Below are positions 25,212-32,939 of a DNA stretch of 64,000 nucleotides, in pieces (within the stretch, counting starts at the first letter, position 1; every line of letters begins with the position of its first letter). The notes under the pieces were generated by a model, which ran no database searches, was not told the DNA's origin, and was given only the letters and a program-made list of their open reading frames with translations. This DNA comes from Bradyrhizobium sp. ARR65 (lineage in GTDB: Bacteria; Pseudomonadota; Alphaproteobacteria; Rhizobiales; Xanthobacteraceae), in assembly GCF_000472385.1 (NCBI RefSeq), contig NZ_AWZU01000020.1, positions 38,567 to 102,566 on the forward strand, in the 5' to 3' direction. The position numbers and the translations under genes are program-made.

Positions 25212-27014
25212 TTGCATCGTTCGCATTCCGTCAGCGCCCCTTCGCGGCTGGGTGACTTTACCACCGACCGGCGAGTCCTCGTGCTGGTTGCCATGGCCGT
25301 TTGCGTCGGCGCGGGCGGCATAGCGGCGGCCTGGGTCCTCTTGCGGGCCATTGCGCTCGTAACCAACCTGGTCTGGTTTCAGACCGTCGATGCGCACGCC
25401 ATGTCGCTCGCGGGCGCCAAAGCCAATTGGTGGATGGTGGTCGCTCCGGGGCTGGGCGGATTGATCATCGGGCTGATGGCCCGTTTCGGCTCGGAGAAGA
25501 TCCGCGGCCACGGCATTCCGGAAGCGATCGAGGCCATCCTGATCGGTGAGAGCCGGATGTCGCCGAAGGTCGCGCTGCTCAAACCCCTGTCCTCCGCCAT
25601 CTCGATCGGCACGGGCGGGCCGTTCGGCGCCGAGGGACCCATCATCATGACGGGCGGCGCGATCGGATCGCTGTTTGCGCAATGTTTCAGCCTCAGTGCC
25701 GCCGAACGCAAGACGCTGCTTGTCGCAGGCGCCGCGGCCGGCATGACCGCGATTTTCGGCACGCCGATTGCAGCCGTTCTCCTGGCCGTTGAATTGCTGC
25801 TGTTCGAATGGAAGCCGCGCAGTCTCATTCCTGTTATCACGGCATGCGCGCTGTCGGCGGCGCTGCGGCCGCTGGTCATTGGATCGGGAGCGCTGTTTCC
25901 GTTCGCAGGCTCGCTCGACCCGTCCTGGTGGAGGCTTGCGGCGTCGATCGGCGTCGGGATGGTCGCCGGACTGCAATCCGGATTGCTGACGGGCCTGCTG
26001 TACAAGGCCGAGGACCTGTTCGGTGCGCTGCCGATCCACTGGATGTGGTGGCCGGCGCTCGGTGGACTCGCGGTCGGACTCGGCGGCCTCATCGAGCCGC
26101 GGGCGCTGAGTGTCGGTTACGACGTCATCAGCGATCTCCTCGCAAGCCATATGACGATCGCGGAGGCCGCGACGATCCTCCTCGTGAAGTCGATCGTCTG
26201 GATCATCGCGCTGGCCTCGGGCACATCCGGCGGCGTGCTGGCACCGCTTCTGATCTTCGGCGGCTGCCTCGGCTGGTTGGAAGGCCAATTCTTGCCCGGC
26301 GACGCCGGCGCCTGGGCGCTGATCGCCATGGCGGCGATGATGGGCGGCACCATGCGCTCGCCGCTGACCGGCATTCTGTTTGCCGTGGAGCTGACCGGCA
26401 ATCTGGCGCTGCTCGGCCCGCTTCTGGCGGCCACCGGCGCGGCCTATGCCGTGACCGTCCTGCTGCTCAAACGCTCGATCCTGACCGAGAAGATCGCGCG
26501 CCGCGGGCAACATGTCGTGCGCGAGTACAGCATCGACCCTTTCGAGCTGCTGCGCGTGTCGGACGTCATGGTGCGCGAGGTGGACACGCTGCCGGCGGAG
26601 ATGACCGTCGATCAGGCCATCACCTTTTTCTCGACGGAGGAGCCGCGGCACAAATCCTATCCGATCCGGAGCCGCGACGGTCGCGTGATCGGCATGGTGG
26701 CGAGAGCCGATATTTTGCGTTGGCGGACGGAGGAGGATGCGCACGGCGAGACGCTGTTCGAGCGGCATTCCGACGACTCGCTGATCGTCGGATACGCGGA
26801 CGAGACGGTCGCGCAGCTTGCCGACCGGATGGCCGCCGCGGAGGCCGGACGCGTGCCGATCGTGGAGCGCGACACCATGCGCCTGGTCGGTCTCGTCTCG
26901 CGCAAGGACCTCCTGCGCATCCGCCGGTCGGCGCGCGCAGCCGAGGAAATCCGGGCCGCCTATTTCCTCAAGCCGGACGCCGTCGCAACGCGCGAAGCGA
27001 TCCAGCAGTATTGA
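25212..27014 (+). CDS. CLC-family chloride transporter with C-terminal CBS pair
   Basis: This is an integral membrane anion channel or exchanger followed by two CBS domains. CLC motifs are GHGIPEA (about residues 100-106), GTGGPFGAEGP with the gating Glu (about 131-141), and GTSGGVLAP (about 336-344). The CBS pair begins at VSDVMVREVDTLP (about 453). The position matching the intracellular proton glutamate of E. coli ClC (E203) is Leu (AVELLL), so proton coupling may be absent. I use the TTG at 25212 (600 residues) because the ATG at 25125 adds an odd leader; the start is uncertain. Confidence 0.88.
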   Translation: MHRSHSVSAPSRLGDFTTDRRVLVLVAMAVCVGAGGIAAAWVLLRAIALVTNLVWFQTVDAHAMSLAGAKANWWMVVAPGLGGLIIGLMARFGSEKIRGHGIPEAIEAILIGESRMSPKVALLKPLSSAISIGTGGPFGAEGPIIMTGGAIGSLFAQCFSLSAAERKTLLVAGAAAGMTAIFGTPIAAVLLAVELLLFEWKPRSLIPVITACALSAALRPLVIGSGALFPFAGSLDPSWWRLAASIGVGMVAGLQSGLLTGLLYKAEDLFGALPIHWMWWPALGGLAVGLGGLIEPRALSVGYDVISDLLASHMTIAEAATILLVKSIVWIIALASGTSGGVLAPLLIFGGCLGWLEGQFLPGDAGAWALIAMAAMMGGTMRSPLTGILFAVELTGNLALLGPLLAATGAAYAVTVLLLKRSILTEKIARRGQHVVREYSIDPFELLRVSDVMVREVDTLPAEMTVDQAITFFSTEEPRHKSYPIRSRDGRVIGMVARADILRWRTEEDAHGETLFERHSDDSLIVGYADETVAQLADRMAAAEAGRVPIVERDTMRLVGLVSRKDLLRIRRSARAAEEIRAAYFLKPDAVATREAIQQY

Positions 27015-27136
27015 ACGGCTAATTTATCCAGGCCTTCGACATAGGTGCCGTGCGTGCGGCCCGGTCGGAAACCTCGTGGCGCAGCAAGCGCCATCATGTT
27101 TATATCGCGCCGGAATACCCCGAACGAGGTGAGACG

Positions 27137-27913
27137 ATGGCGCTGATCGACATGAATTGCGATATGGGGGAGGGTTTCGGCGTCTATTCGCTGGGCGATG
27201 ACGCCGAAATGCTCAAGATCGTCACGTCCGCCAACATCGCCTGCGGCTTCCATGCCGGCGATCCGCTGGTGATGCATCGGACGCTGAAGGAGGCCAAGGC
27301 CAACGGCGTCGGCGCCGGCGCGCATCCCGGCTTTCTCGATCTCTGGGGTTTTGGCCGCCGGCCAATCCAGGGCGAGCGTCCCGAGGACATTGAAAAGATC
27401 GTGCTCTATCAGGTCGGTGCCTTGACGGCTCTGGCCGCGGATGTCGGCCACAAGATCAGCCACGTCAAGACTCATGGCGCGCTCGGCAATATGGCCGCCG
27501 AAGATCGCGATCTGGCCGAGGCCGTGGCGCGGGCGATCCGCACGCTCGACAGAAACCTGATCTTCGTCGTGATGCCGGGGCAGGAGACGGAGCGGGCGGG
27601 AGAGAAATTCGGCTTGCCGGTCGTGCGCGAGATCTATGCCGATCGGGCGTACGCCGATAACGGCAATCTCGTATCGCGCCGTCTAGAGGGGGCGGTGATT
27701 CATGATGCGGAGGTAGCAGCGGAGCGGGTGATCCGCATGATCGGAGATCGCGAGATCACCTGTCTCTCCGGCAAGCGGTTGTCGACCCGGATCGACAGCG
27801 TCTGCGTCCATGGCGACACACCCGGCGCCGTTGCCATGGCGCTGCGCCTGCGCGAGCGGCTATCGTCGGTGGGCATCAAGCTTGCGCCGATGTCGGAGGT
27901 GATCGGGGTTTGA
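27137..27913 (+). CDS. pxpA: 5-oxoprolinase subunit A (LamB/YcsF family)
   Basis: The 258-residue protein has the LamB/YcsF signature: MNCDMGEGFG (residues 6-15), ANIACGFHAGDP (about 33-44), GAHPGFLD, and KTHGALGN (about 113-120). With PxpB and PxpC, PxpA hydrolyses 5-oxoproline to glutamate using ATP. The partner genes are not next to it here, so they must be elsewhere or the protein acts differently. The ATG at 27137 follows a GAGG site and begins the conserved part. Confidence 0.9.
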   Translation: MALIDMNCDMGEGFGVYSLGDDAEMLKIVTSANIACGFHAGDPLVMHRTLKEAKANGVGAGAHPGFLDLWGFGRRPIQGERPEDIEKIVLYQVGALTALAADVGHKISHVKTHGALGNMAAEDRDLAEAVARAIRTLDRNLIFVVMPGQETERAGEKFGLPVVREIYADRAYADNGNLVSRRLEGAVIHDAEVAAERVIRMIGDREITCLSGKRLSTRIDSVCVHGDTPGAVAMALRLRERLSSVGIKLAPMSEVIGV

Positions 27914-27982
27914 ACGAGCAGGCCATGCGGCTGCGGACCGCGGTCGCGGAAGCCTCGCGCGCCGGCTCGAGCAATTTCGAGC

Positions 27983-28633
27983 TCACTCGCTCCCGGCCGC
28001 CTCGCAGCCCGCGGCGCGCGCGGTCTGGAGGGCATCTTCATAGGATTTCCGGAACTCCGCCGATTTCGGCGCAAATCGTTGCTTGCCGTCCGCCTCGTGC
28101 ACGGCCGACATCAGCTCGAAGCAGCGCAAGGCGTGCGCCCATGGACTGTCGTCATTGCTGATGATGATGAAATCCTCAGGGAAGCTTTCGATATAGCTGA
28201 CGTTGAACACATCGCCCGGCTGGGGGTAGTAGACGCCGTTCGCGGGCGGATAGACGTTGAAGTCGTCATCCTCGAAACTGGTTTGGATCGTGCGTTCGTC
28301 CGCCGTCTTGATCAGGACCTTGTAACCCATCACCCGGCGATCGTTGTAGGAATTTCCGGTGTCGTATGAGCCCGTGACAGTCGCTTGTCCCTGGGTGCCG
28401 AAACGATGGACGAGCACGGCACTGACGTCCGGCCCGAAGATCAGGTTGCCGATGCCAAGCGCGATGCCGAGGGGGAGGGGGATAAGGCTCCGAAACCGGG
28501 CCTGACCGTCCGCGCGCGGCCGAAAGGGAGGAAGCGACGGCGCGGCAAGCGACAGCATGATGCAGGCGAACAGCGCCAGAAAGCGCCACTGTGCCAGGGT
28601 GTGGAGAATGTGCAGGATCGCGTCGGTCAGCAT
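27983..28633 (-). CDS. Hypothetical membrane-anchored protein, DUF3592-like
   Basis: The 216-residue protein starts with two hydrophobic segments (about residues 13-32 and 49-65). A soluble beta-rich domain follows, containing GQATVTGSYDTGNSYNDRR, VYYPQPGDVFNVSYIE and a polar helical tail. The vGd-x-v-x-v-x-Y pattern recalls DUF3592, whose function is unknown. Its start overlaps the end of the upstream gene by seven bases, so the two are probably translated together. Confidence 0.6.
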   Translation of the reverse strand: MLTDAILHILHTLAQWRFLALFACIMLSLAAPSLPPFRPRADGQARFRSLIPLPLGIALGIGNLIFGPDVSAVLVHRFGTQGQATVTGSYDTGNSYNDRRVMGYKVLIKTADERTIQTSFEDDDFNVYPPANGVYYPQPGDVFNVSYIESFPEDFIIISNDDSPWAHALRCFELMSAVHEADGKQRFAPKSAEFRKSYEDALQTARAAGCEAAGSE

Positions 28634-28971
28634 AGGCTTCTACTCGCCCCATTGTACTCGCAATCTTCGCGCTGCCTCACCGCAGTTGTCGTCGCGATGT
28701 CAAGTTGCCCACCATCTATTGAGGGTCGGCAACAGGCCGTTTGACGGCGCGTTAAGACGAAAACGACAGCAGGAATAGGCGTGAAGGGCAGCGCAAACGG
28801 AGTCAGAACCAGCGTTGCGAGCCAGAGATCGTCGATGGAATCGATCTCTACGTGAGTGGGATCATAGGGGTCGTAAAGCACGAGAACCTTGTGGCCATCT
28901 TCGTACGGTTGATCGGTGGAGCCTGAGGGCGACGTGATACTTTCCACGATGTTGTGAAATCTGGAATGCAT
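28627..28971 (-). CDS. Hypothetical DUF3592-like protein, possibly N-terminally truncated
   Basis: The 114-residue frame contains YEDGHKVLVLYDPYDPTHVEID (in two parts around residues 23-44), the DUF3592 core, then one strong membrane segment (about 50-72) and a cysteine-containing tail. Family members usually also have an N-terminal membrane segment, absent here. The same frame stays open upstream to about 29094 without a good start. It could be the 3' remnant of a longer gene. It overlaps the next gene by seven bases. Confidence 0.5.
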   Translation of the reverse strand: MHSRFHNIVESITSPSGSTDQPYEDGHKVLVLYDPYDPTHVEIDSIDDLWLATLVLTPFALPFTPIPAVVFVLTRRQTACCRPSIDGGQLDIATTTAVRQREDCEYNGASRSLC

Positions 28972-28993
28972 TCCGGATGGCTTGCCCCAGGGC

Positions 28994-29428
28994 TCATCGT
29001 TTCCTTCGCATTGAATATCCAGAATTTTGTCCCTGTTCGGAGGAAGGCGAGGTTCCGCCTCCAGGCGGGGGTTTGCCTGATGAGGGCGTCAGCTTCCGAC
29101 GGGGATTGTAGGGGCTTTGCGGATTAACGTCGAGATCGACGTCCTCGATGCACTTTTGTGGGCTCTTGTGGCTTGTGCCGGTATGCCAATGTCCGCTGCG
29201 GAGTTTGACGTCGCGCATTTTATGCAATCGCAGACATTTCCACGCGCCTCCCGGCGGCAAGCCTTGGCTGGCACCGCCGGCGAACTGATAAGCGAATACG
29301 CGTTCCTGGCCCTTGGTGTGCCCGAGGATCGTCGGACAGAGTTCGCGCACGAAACCTTCGTAGCGGCAAAGCACCTGCTTGCGCTCGGTCATCGCCTTCT
29401 CGATCAATTCATAAGTTGTGCTCGACAT
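28994..29428 (-). CDS. Conserved-looking hypothetical protein with WYL-like features
   Basis: From the ATG at 29428 the protein has 144 residues. The first 95 look like a folded unit, with TTYELIEKAMTERKQVLCRY and REICP-like text (RELCPTILGHTKGQERVFAY) similar to WYL-type ligand-sensing modules of uncharacterised rhizobial proteins. The last 45 residues are rich in Pro, Gly and Ser and look disordered. A GST-like or DNA-binding domain is absent. It lies upstream of the two DUF3592-like genes on the same strand. Confidence 0.5.
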   Translation of the reverse strand: MSSTTYELIEKAMTERKQVLCRYEGFVRELCPTILGHTKGQERVFAYQFAGGASQGLPPGGAWKCLRLHKMRDVKLRSGHWHTGTSHKSPQKCIEDVDLDVNPQSPYNPRRKLTPSSGKPPPGGGTSPSSEQGQNSGYSMRRKR

Positions 29429-29605
29429 CACGGGTCCTAACCTGAGCATACAGATAGGGACCCGCAGTGCCGGCCGCAAAAGCTGCCGGACATCGCAGCC
29501 GCAACGTCCCCGCCGATGCTGCGACGTAACGCCGCTTGCCGCGCGTGTCGGATTGCGGCCCCAACGATCGTCCTTCGGCTGCAACCAAACCCAAGGAGGT
29601 CTTTA

Positions 29606-29953
29606 ATGCCCTATGTCGATGGTTTTGTGGTTCCGGTGCCGAAAGCCAACCTTGAAGCCTATAAGGCGCTGGCGCGAAAAGCCGGCGAGGTCTGGAAGGA
29701 ATATGGCGCGATTTCCTATGTCGAATGCATCGGCGACGACGTGCCCTATGGCCAATTGACCTCCTTTCCCCGCGCCGTCCAGGCCAAGGAGGACGAGATC
29801 GTGATCTTCTCCTGGATCGTCTACCGCAGCCGGGCGGAGCGCGATGCGATCAACGCAAAGGTCATGGCAGATCCCCGGTTGAAGGGAGGCGACATGCCTT
29901 TCGACGGCAAGCGGATGATCTTTGGCGGCTTTGACATGTGGCTCGAAATGTGA
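29606..29953 (+). CDS. DUF1428 family protein
   Basis: The 115-residue protein begins YVDGFVVPVPKANLEAYKAL and ends KRMIFGGFDMWLE, both hallmarks of DUF1428 (YbaA-like), a dimeric ferredoxin-like fold family of unknown function. The perfect AAGGAGGT ribosome site six bases before the ATG fixes the start. It is monocistronic, divergent from the WYL-like hypothetical gene. Confidence 0.92.
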   Translation: MPYVDGFVVPVPKANLEAYKALARKAGEVWKEYGAISYVECIGDDVPYGQLTSFPRAVQAKEDEIVIFSWIVYRSRAERDAINAKVMADPRLKGGDMPFDGKRMIFGGFDMWLEM

Positions 29954-30036
29954 GCGCATATCCGCCGCAGCCGTCACGATGCTGACAAGCGCGCCGGGTT
30001 GACTGAACTCATCCCGGCTGCGAGCGGGAAGCGCCA

Positions 30037-30651
30037 ATGGGCTTCTATCAACGTCATATCGTGCCTTGCCTCACTCATCTGGCGATGAGCCAAAAGCAGC
30101 TTTTGCCGTTCCGCCGTCATATCGTCGGCGCGGCGGAGGGCAGGGTGCTCGAGATCGGCGTCGGCTCGGGACTGAATTTCCCGCTGTATGGCAGGAGCGC
30201 CGCATCGGTGATCGGGCTCGAGCCGTCGCCTGAATTGTTGCGGATGGCGCGCGCCCGGGCGCAGTCGGCTCCGCTGCCCGTCACGTTGCTTGATGCGTCG
30301 GCGGAGGCGATCCCGGTTGAGACCGGCAGCTTCGATACCATCGTCACGACGTGGACCCTGTGCACCATCCCCGACGCCTTGGGGGCGCTCTCCGAAATGC
30401 GCCGTGTGCTCAAGCCGGGCGGCGCGTTGCTGTTCGTCGAGCACGGCCGCGCGCCTGAGGCCGGCGTCGCACGGTGGCAGGACCGGCTCGATCCCCTGTG
30501 GTCGCGCTTCGCCGGCGGCTGCCACCTCAATCGCAAGATGGACGATCTTCTCACCGCCGCCGGTTTCCGCATCGAGGCGCTGGCAAATCCGCGATTGCCT
30601 GGACCGCGAACGCACACATATCTTTATGAAGGCCGCGCCAGACCCGCGTAG
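30037..30651 (+). CDS. SAM-dependent class I methyltransferase (UbiE-like)
   Basis: The 204-residue protein has VLEIGVGSGLNFPLY (about residues 37-51) as the SAM motif, IGLEPSPELLRMARAR (about 59-74) and FDTIVTTWTLCTIPD (about 97-111). The FVEHGRAPE and DPLWSRFAGGCHLNR segments in the C-terminal third are typical of a small UbiE-related group, which also includes human METTL7-like enzymes. The substrate is unknown. The GST gene follows after 31 bases on the same strand. Confidence 0.88.
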   Translation: MGFYQRHIVPCLTHLAMSQKQLLPFRRHIVGAAEGRVLEIGVGSGLNFPLYGRSAASVIGLEPSPELLRMARARAQSAPLPVTLLDASAEAIPVETGSFDTIVTTWTLCTIPDALGALSEMRRVLKPGGALLFVEHGRAPEAGVARWQDRLDPLWSRFAGGCHLNRKMDDLLTAAGFRIEALANPRLPGPRTHTYLYEGRARPA

Positions 30652-30682
30652 CCGCGCCACCGACCCAAGAGCCAGGAAAACG

Positions 30683-31387
30683 ATGTCCGATCTCTCCGCC
30701 TTTCCCATCACCAAACGCTGGCCGCCGCGGCATCCTGACCAGTTGCAGCTTTATTCGCTTCCGACGCCGAACGGCGTCAAGGTCTCGATCATGCTAGAGG
30801 AGATCGGGCTGCCTTACGAAGTGCATCTGGTCGATTTCAACAAGGATGACCAGAAGACCGCGGAATTTCTTTCGCTCAATCCCAACGGCAAAATTCCCGC
30901 GATCATTGATCCCAACGGCCCCGGTGGCCAGCCGCTGCCGCTGTTCGAGTCAGGCGCGATCCTGCAATATCTCGCGGAGAAGACCGGCAAGCTGTTGCCG
31001 GGCGATCCGGCGCGCCGCTGGCAGACCATTCAATGGGTGCATTTCCAGATGGGCGGCATCGGGCCAATGTTCGGGCAGCTCGGCTTCTTCCATAAATTCG
31101 CTGGCAAGGACATTCCCGACAAGCGGCCGCTGGAGCGGTATGTCAACGAATCGAGGCGCTTGCTCGGCGTGATCGAACAGCGCCTCGGCGGGCGGCAATG
31201 GATCATGGACGATGAGTACACCATCGCCGACATCTCCATGCTTGGCTGGGTGCGCAACCTGATCGGCTTTTACGGCGCGCGCGAGCTGGTCGAGTTCGAT
31301 CGCCTCACCCATGTACCCGCATGGCTCGAGCGGGGATTGGCGCGCCCCGCCGTACAGCGCGGACTGGACATTCCGAAGCGGCCGTGA
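30683..31387 (+). CDS. Glutathione S-transferase, YfcG/YghU-like
   Basis: The 234-residue protein has a thioredoxin-fold N-terminal domain with LYSLPTPNGVKVSIMLEE (about residues 25-42) and ESGAILQYLAEKTGKL (about 93-108), followed by the GST helical domain with the capping motif YTIADISMLGWV (about 181-192). The TPNGxK segment marks the nu-class, disulfide-reductase-like GSTs such as YfcG. The start at 30683 follows AGGAAAA; the much longer frame from 30290 overlaps the methyltransferase gene and is spurious. Confidence 0.9.
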   Translation: MSDLSAFPITKRWPPRHPDQLQLYSLPTPNGVKVSIMLEEIGLPYEVHLVDFNKDDQKTAEFLSLNPNGKIPAIIDPNGPGGQPLPLFESGAILQYLAEKTGKLLPGDPARRWQTIQWVHFQMGGIGPMFGQLGFFHKFAGKDIPDKRPLERYVNESRRLLGVIEQRLGGRQWIMDDEYTIADISMLGWVRNLIGFYGARELVEFDRLTHVPAWLERGLARPAVQRGLDIPKRP

Positions 31388-31498
31388 GTGAGCCTGCCCC
31401 AATCTCGATGCGGCAGTCCGCTGAGGCGGCATTCAGGCCATGCGACCTAGGTCGAGGTCAATGCAACTCGCTTTGGGCATGCTTACATAAGAACCGTC

Positions 31499-32434
31499 AT
31501 GCCAGTCTCCGCTGAGGATGTTGAACGTCAGCTCGACGCCGTGCGCGCCAGTGCCGCGGGGCCGCGAGAGGGGATATTCGGTCCGGCGTCCGTGACCTGG
31601 CAGGTGGACCGGGAAGCTGCGATCTTTCTCGGCGCCGGCCGCGCGCTCGTCCTGCAATTGGCCCACCCATGGGTCGCCGCCGCCATTGCCGATCAATCGC
31701 GGGTGTTCACCGATCCGCTTGGACGCTTTCACAGGACGTTCAAGGTGATGTTCACGATGGTTTTCGGCACGCGGGACCAGGCGTTCGCGGTGGCGCGCCG
31801 ATTGTACCAGCGCCATACGGCCGTGGTCGGGGTTCTGCCCGTGGCGGCCGGCCCATTCGCCGCCGGCTCACCATATTGTGCCAATGACGTCGCGGCGCTG
31901 CGCTGGGTTCACGCCACCTTGGTCGAGACCGCGCTGATGGCGTATGATCTGGTGTTGCCGCCGCTGTCGTACGATGCGCGCGAACGCTATTGGTCCGAGG
32001 CCCGGCTCTATGCGGCCTTGTTCGGCATTCCGTCCGACAGCCTGGCCCCCGATTGGGCATCCTTCGTCGCCTACAATGAGGCGATGCTGGACTCGGATGT
32101 GCTCACCGTCATTCCGGCGGCTCGGGACATTGTCCGCCAGATCTTCTCGGGCGTGCCGACGAAGGTTCGGCCGCCATTCTGGTATCGGGCCCTGACCGCG
32201 CAGATGCTGCCGGCGCGACTGCGCGCCGCATTCGATCTTCCGTTCGGCGAGGCCGAGCAGCTCAGCGCTGCCCGCGCGTTGAAATGGATGCGGCGTAGCT
32301 ATCCGCTGCTCCCCGACCGGGTGCGTACGGTGGGGCCCTATCAGGAGGCGCTTGCGCGCTTGCGAGGTCGGGAGCAGCCCTCGCTTGTGACGCGATGGCT
32401 CAACCGATTGTGGATAGGCCAGCCAAGCATGTGA
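31499..32434 (+). CDS. DUF2236 oxygenase-like protein (MpaB family)
   Basis: The 311-residue protein fits DUF2236, a helical family that includes latex-clearing protein and the fungal MpaB oxygenase and binds heme in studied members. Features are PREGIFGPASVTWQVDRE (about residues 21-38), LQLAHPWVAAAIADQS with a conserved His (about 58), and RWVHATLVETALMAYD (about 137-152) with a second His. The natural substrate of most bacterial members is unknown. The ATG has no strong ribosome site. Confidence 0.85.
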   Translation: MPVSAEDVERQLDAVRASAAGPREGIFGPASVTWQVDREAAIFLGAGRALVLQLAHPWVAAAIADQSRVFTDPLGRFHRTFKVMFTMVFGTRDQAFAVARRLYQRHTAVVGVLPVAAGPFAAGSPYCANDVAALRWVHATLVETALMAYDLVLPPLSYDARERYWSEARLYAALFGIPSDSLAPDWASFVAYNEAMLDSDVLTVIPAARDIVRQIFSGVPTKVRPPFWYRALTAQMLPARLRAAFDLPFGEAEQLSAARALKWMRRSYPLLPDRVRTVGPYQEALARLRGREQPSLVTRWLNRLWIGQPSM

Positions 32435-32554
32435 CATCTCCTGGAACGGACGGAGTAGCGGTGTACTAAGCGTGGCGAAGCGCCCGCCGGTGGGATAAGC
32501 ATGCAGAGACGAGAACACCAGCTCGCCCGAACCGAACGGGAGACATCCTCAACA

Positions 32555-32911
32555 ATGAGCATCACCATTTACGGCATCAAGAACTGCGACACCATGAAGA
32601 AGGCGCGTGCCTGGCTCGATGATCATGGCGTGGCTTACGAGTTTCACGACTACAAGGCCGCAGGCATCGCGAAGGACAAGCTCAAGCAGTGGAGCGACAA
32701 GCTCGGCTGGGAAAGCTTGCTCAACCGTGGCGGCACCACCTTTCGCAAACTGCCGGATGCCGAGAAAGAAGGCCTCAACGAGAAGAAGGCGCTGGCGCTC
32801 ATGCTCGAGCAGCCTTCGATGATCAAGCGGCCGGTGCTGGAGATCGGCAGCAAGCTGCTCGTGGGGTTCAAGCCCGACGTCTACGCGAGCGAAGTGAAAT
32901 CAAAGCGGTGA
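32555..32911 (+). CDS. ArsC-fold reductase-like protein (YffB/Spx type)
   Basis: The 118-residue protein begins ITIYGIKNCDTMKKARAWL, with a single cysteine at the CxxxK position as in YffB-type ArsC relatives rather than a CxxC. KRPVLEIGSKLLVGFKPD (about residues 92-109) is the typical C-terminal block. YffB-like proteins are glutathione-linked reductases of uncertain substrate; arsenate reduction is not implied. The start at 32555 begins the fold directly. Confidence 0.9.
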   Translation: MSITIYGIKNCDTMKKARAWLDDHGVAYEFHDYKAAGIAKDKLKQWSDKLGWESLLNRGGTTFRKLPDAEKEGLNEKKALALMLEQPSMIKRPVLEIGSKLLVGFKPDVYASEVKSKR

Positions 32912-32939
32912 GATGGGGTTTGCGGCCGGCCGTCGGTTG

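Noticed and set aside
25095..26768. 557-residue minus-strand frame opposite the CLC gene
   Set aside because: Antisense to clear CLC and CBS motifs; Arg/His/Gln-rich shadow.
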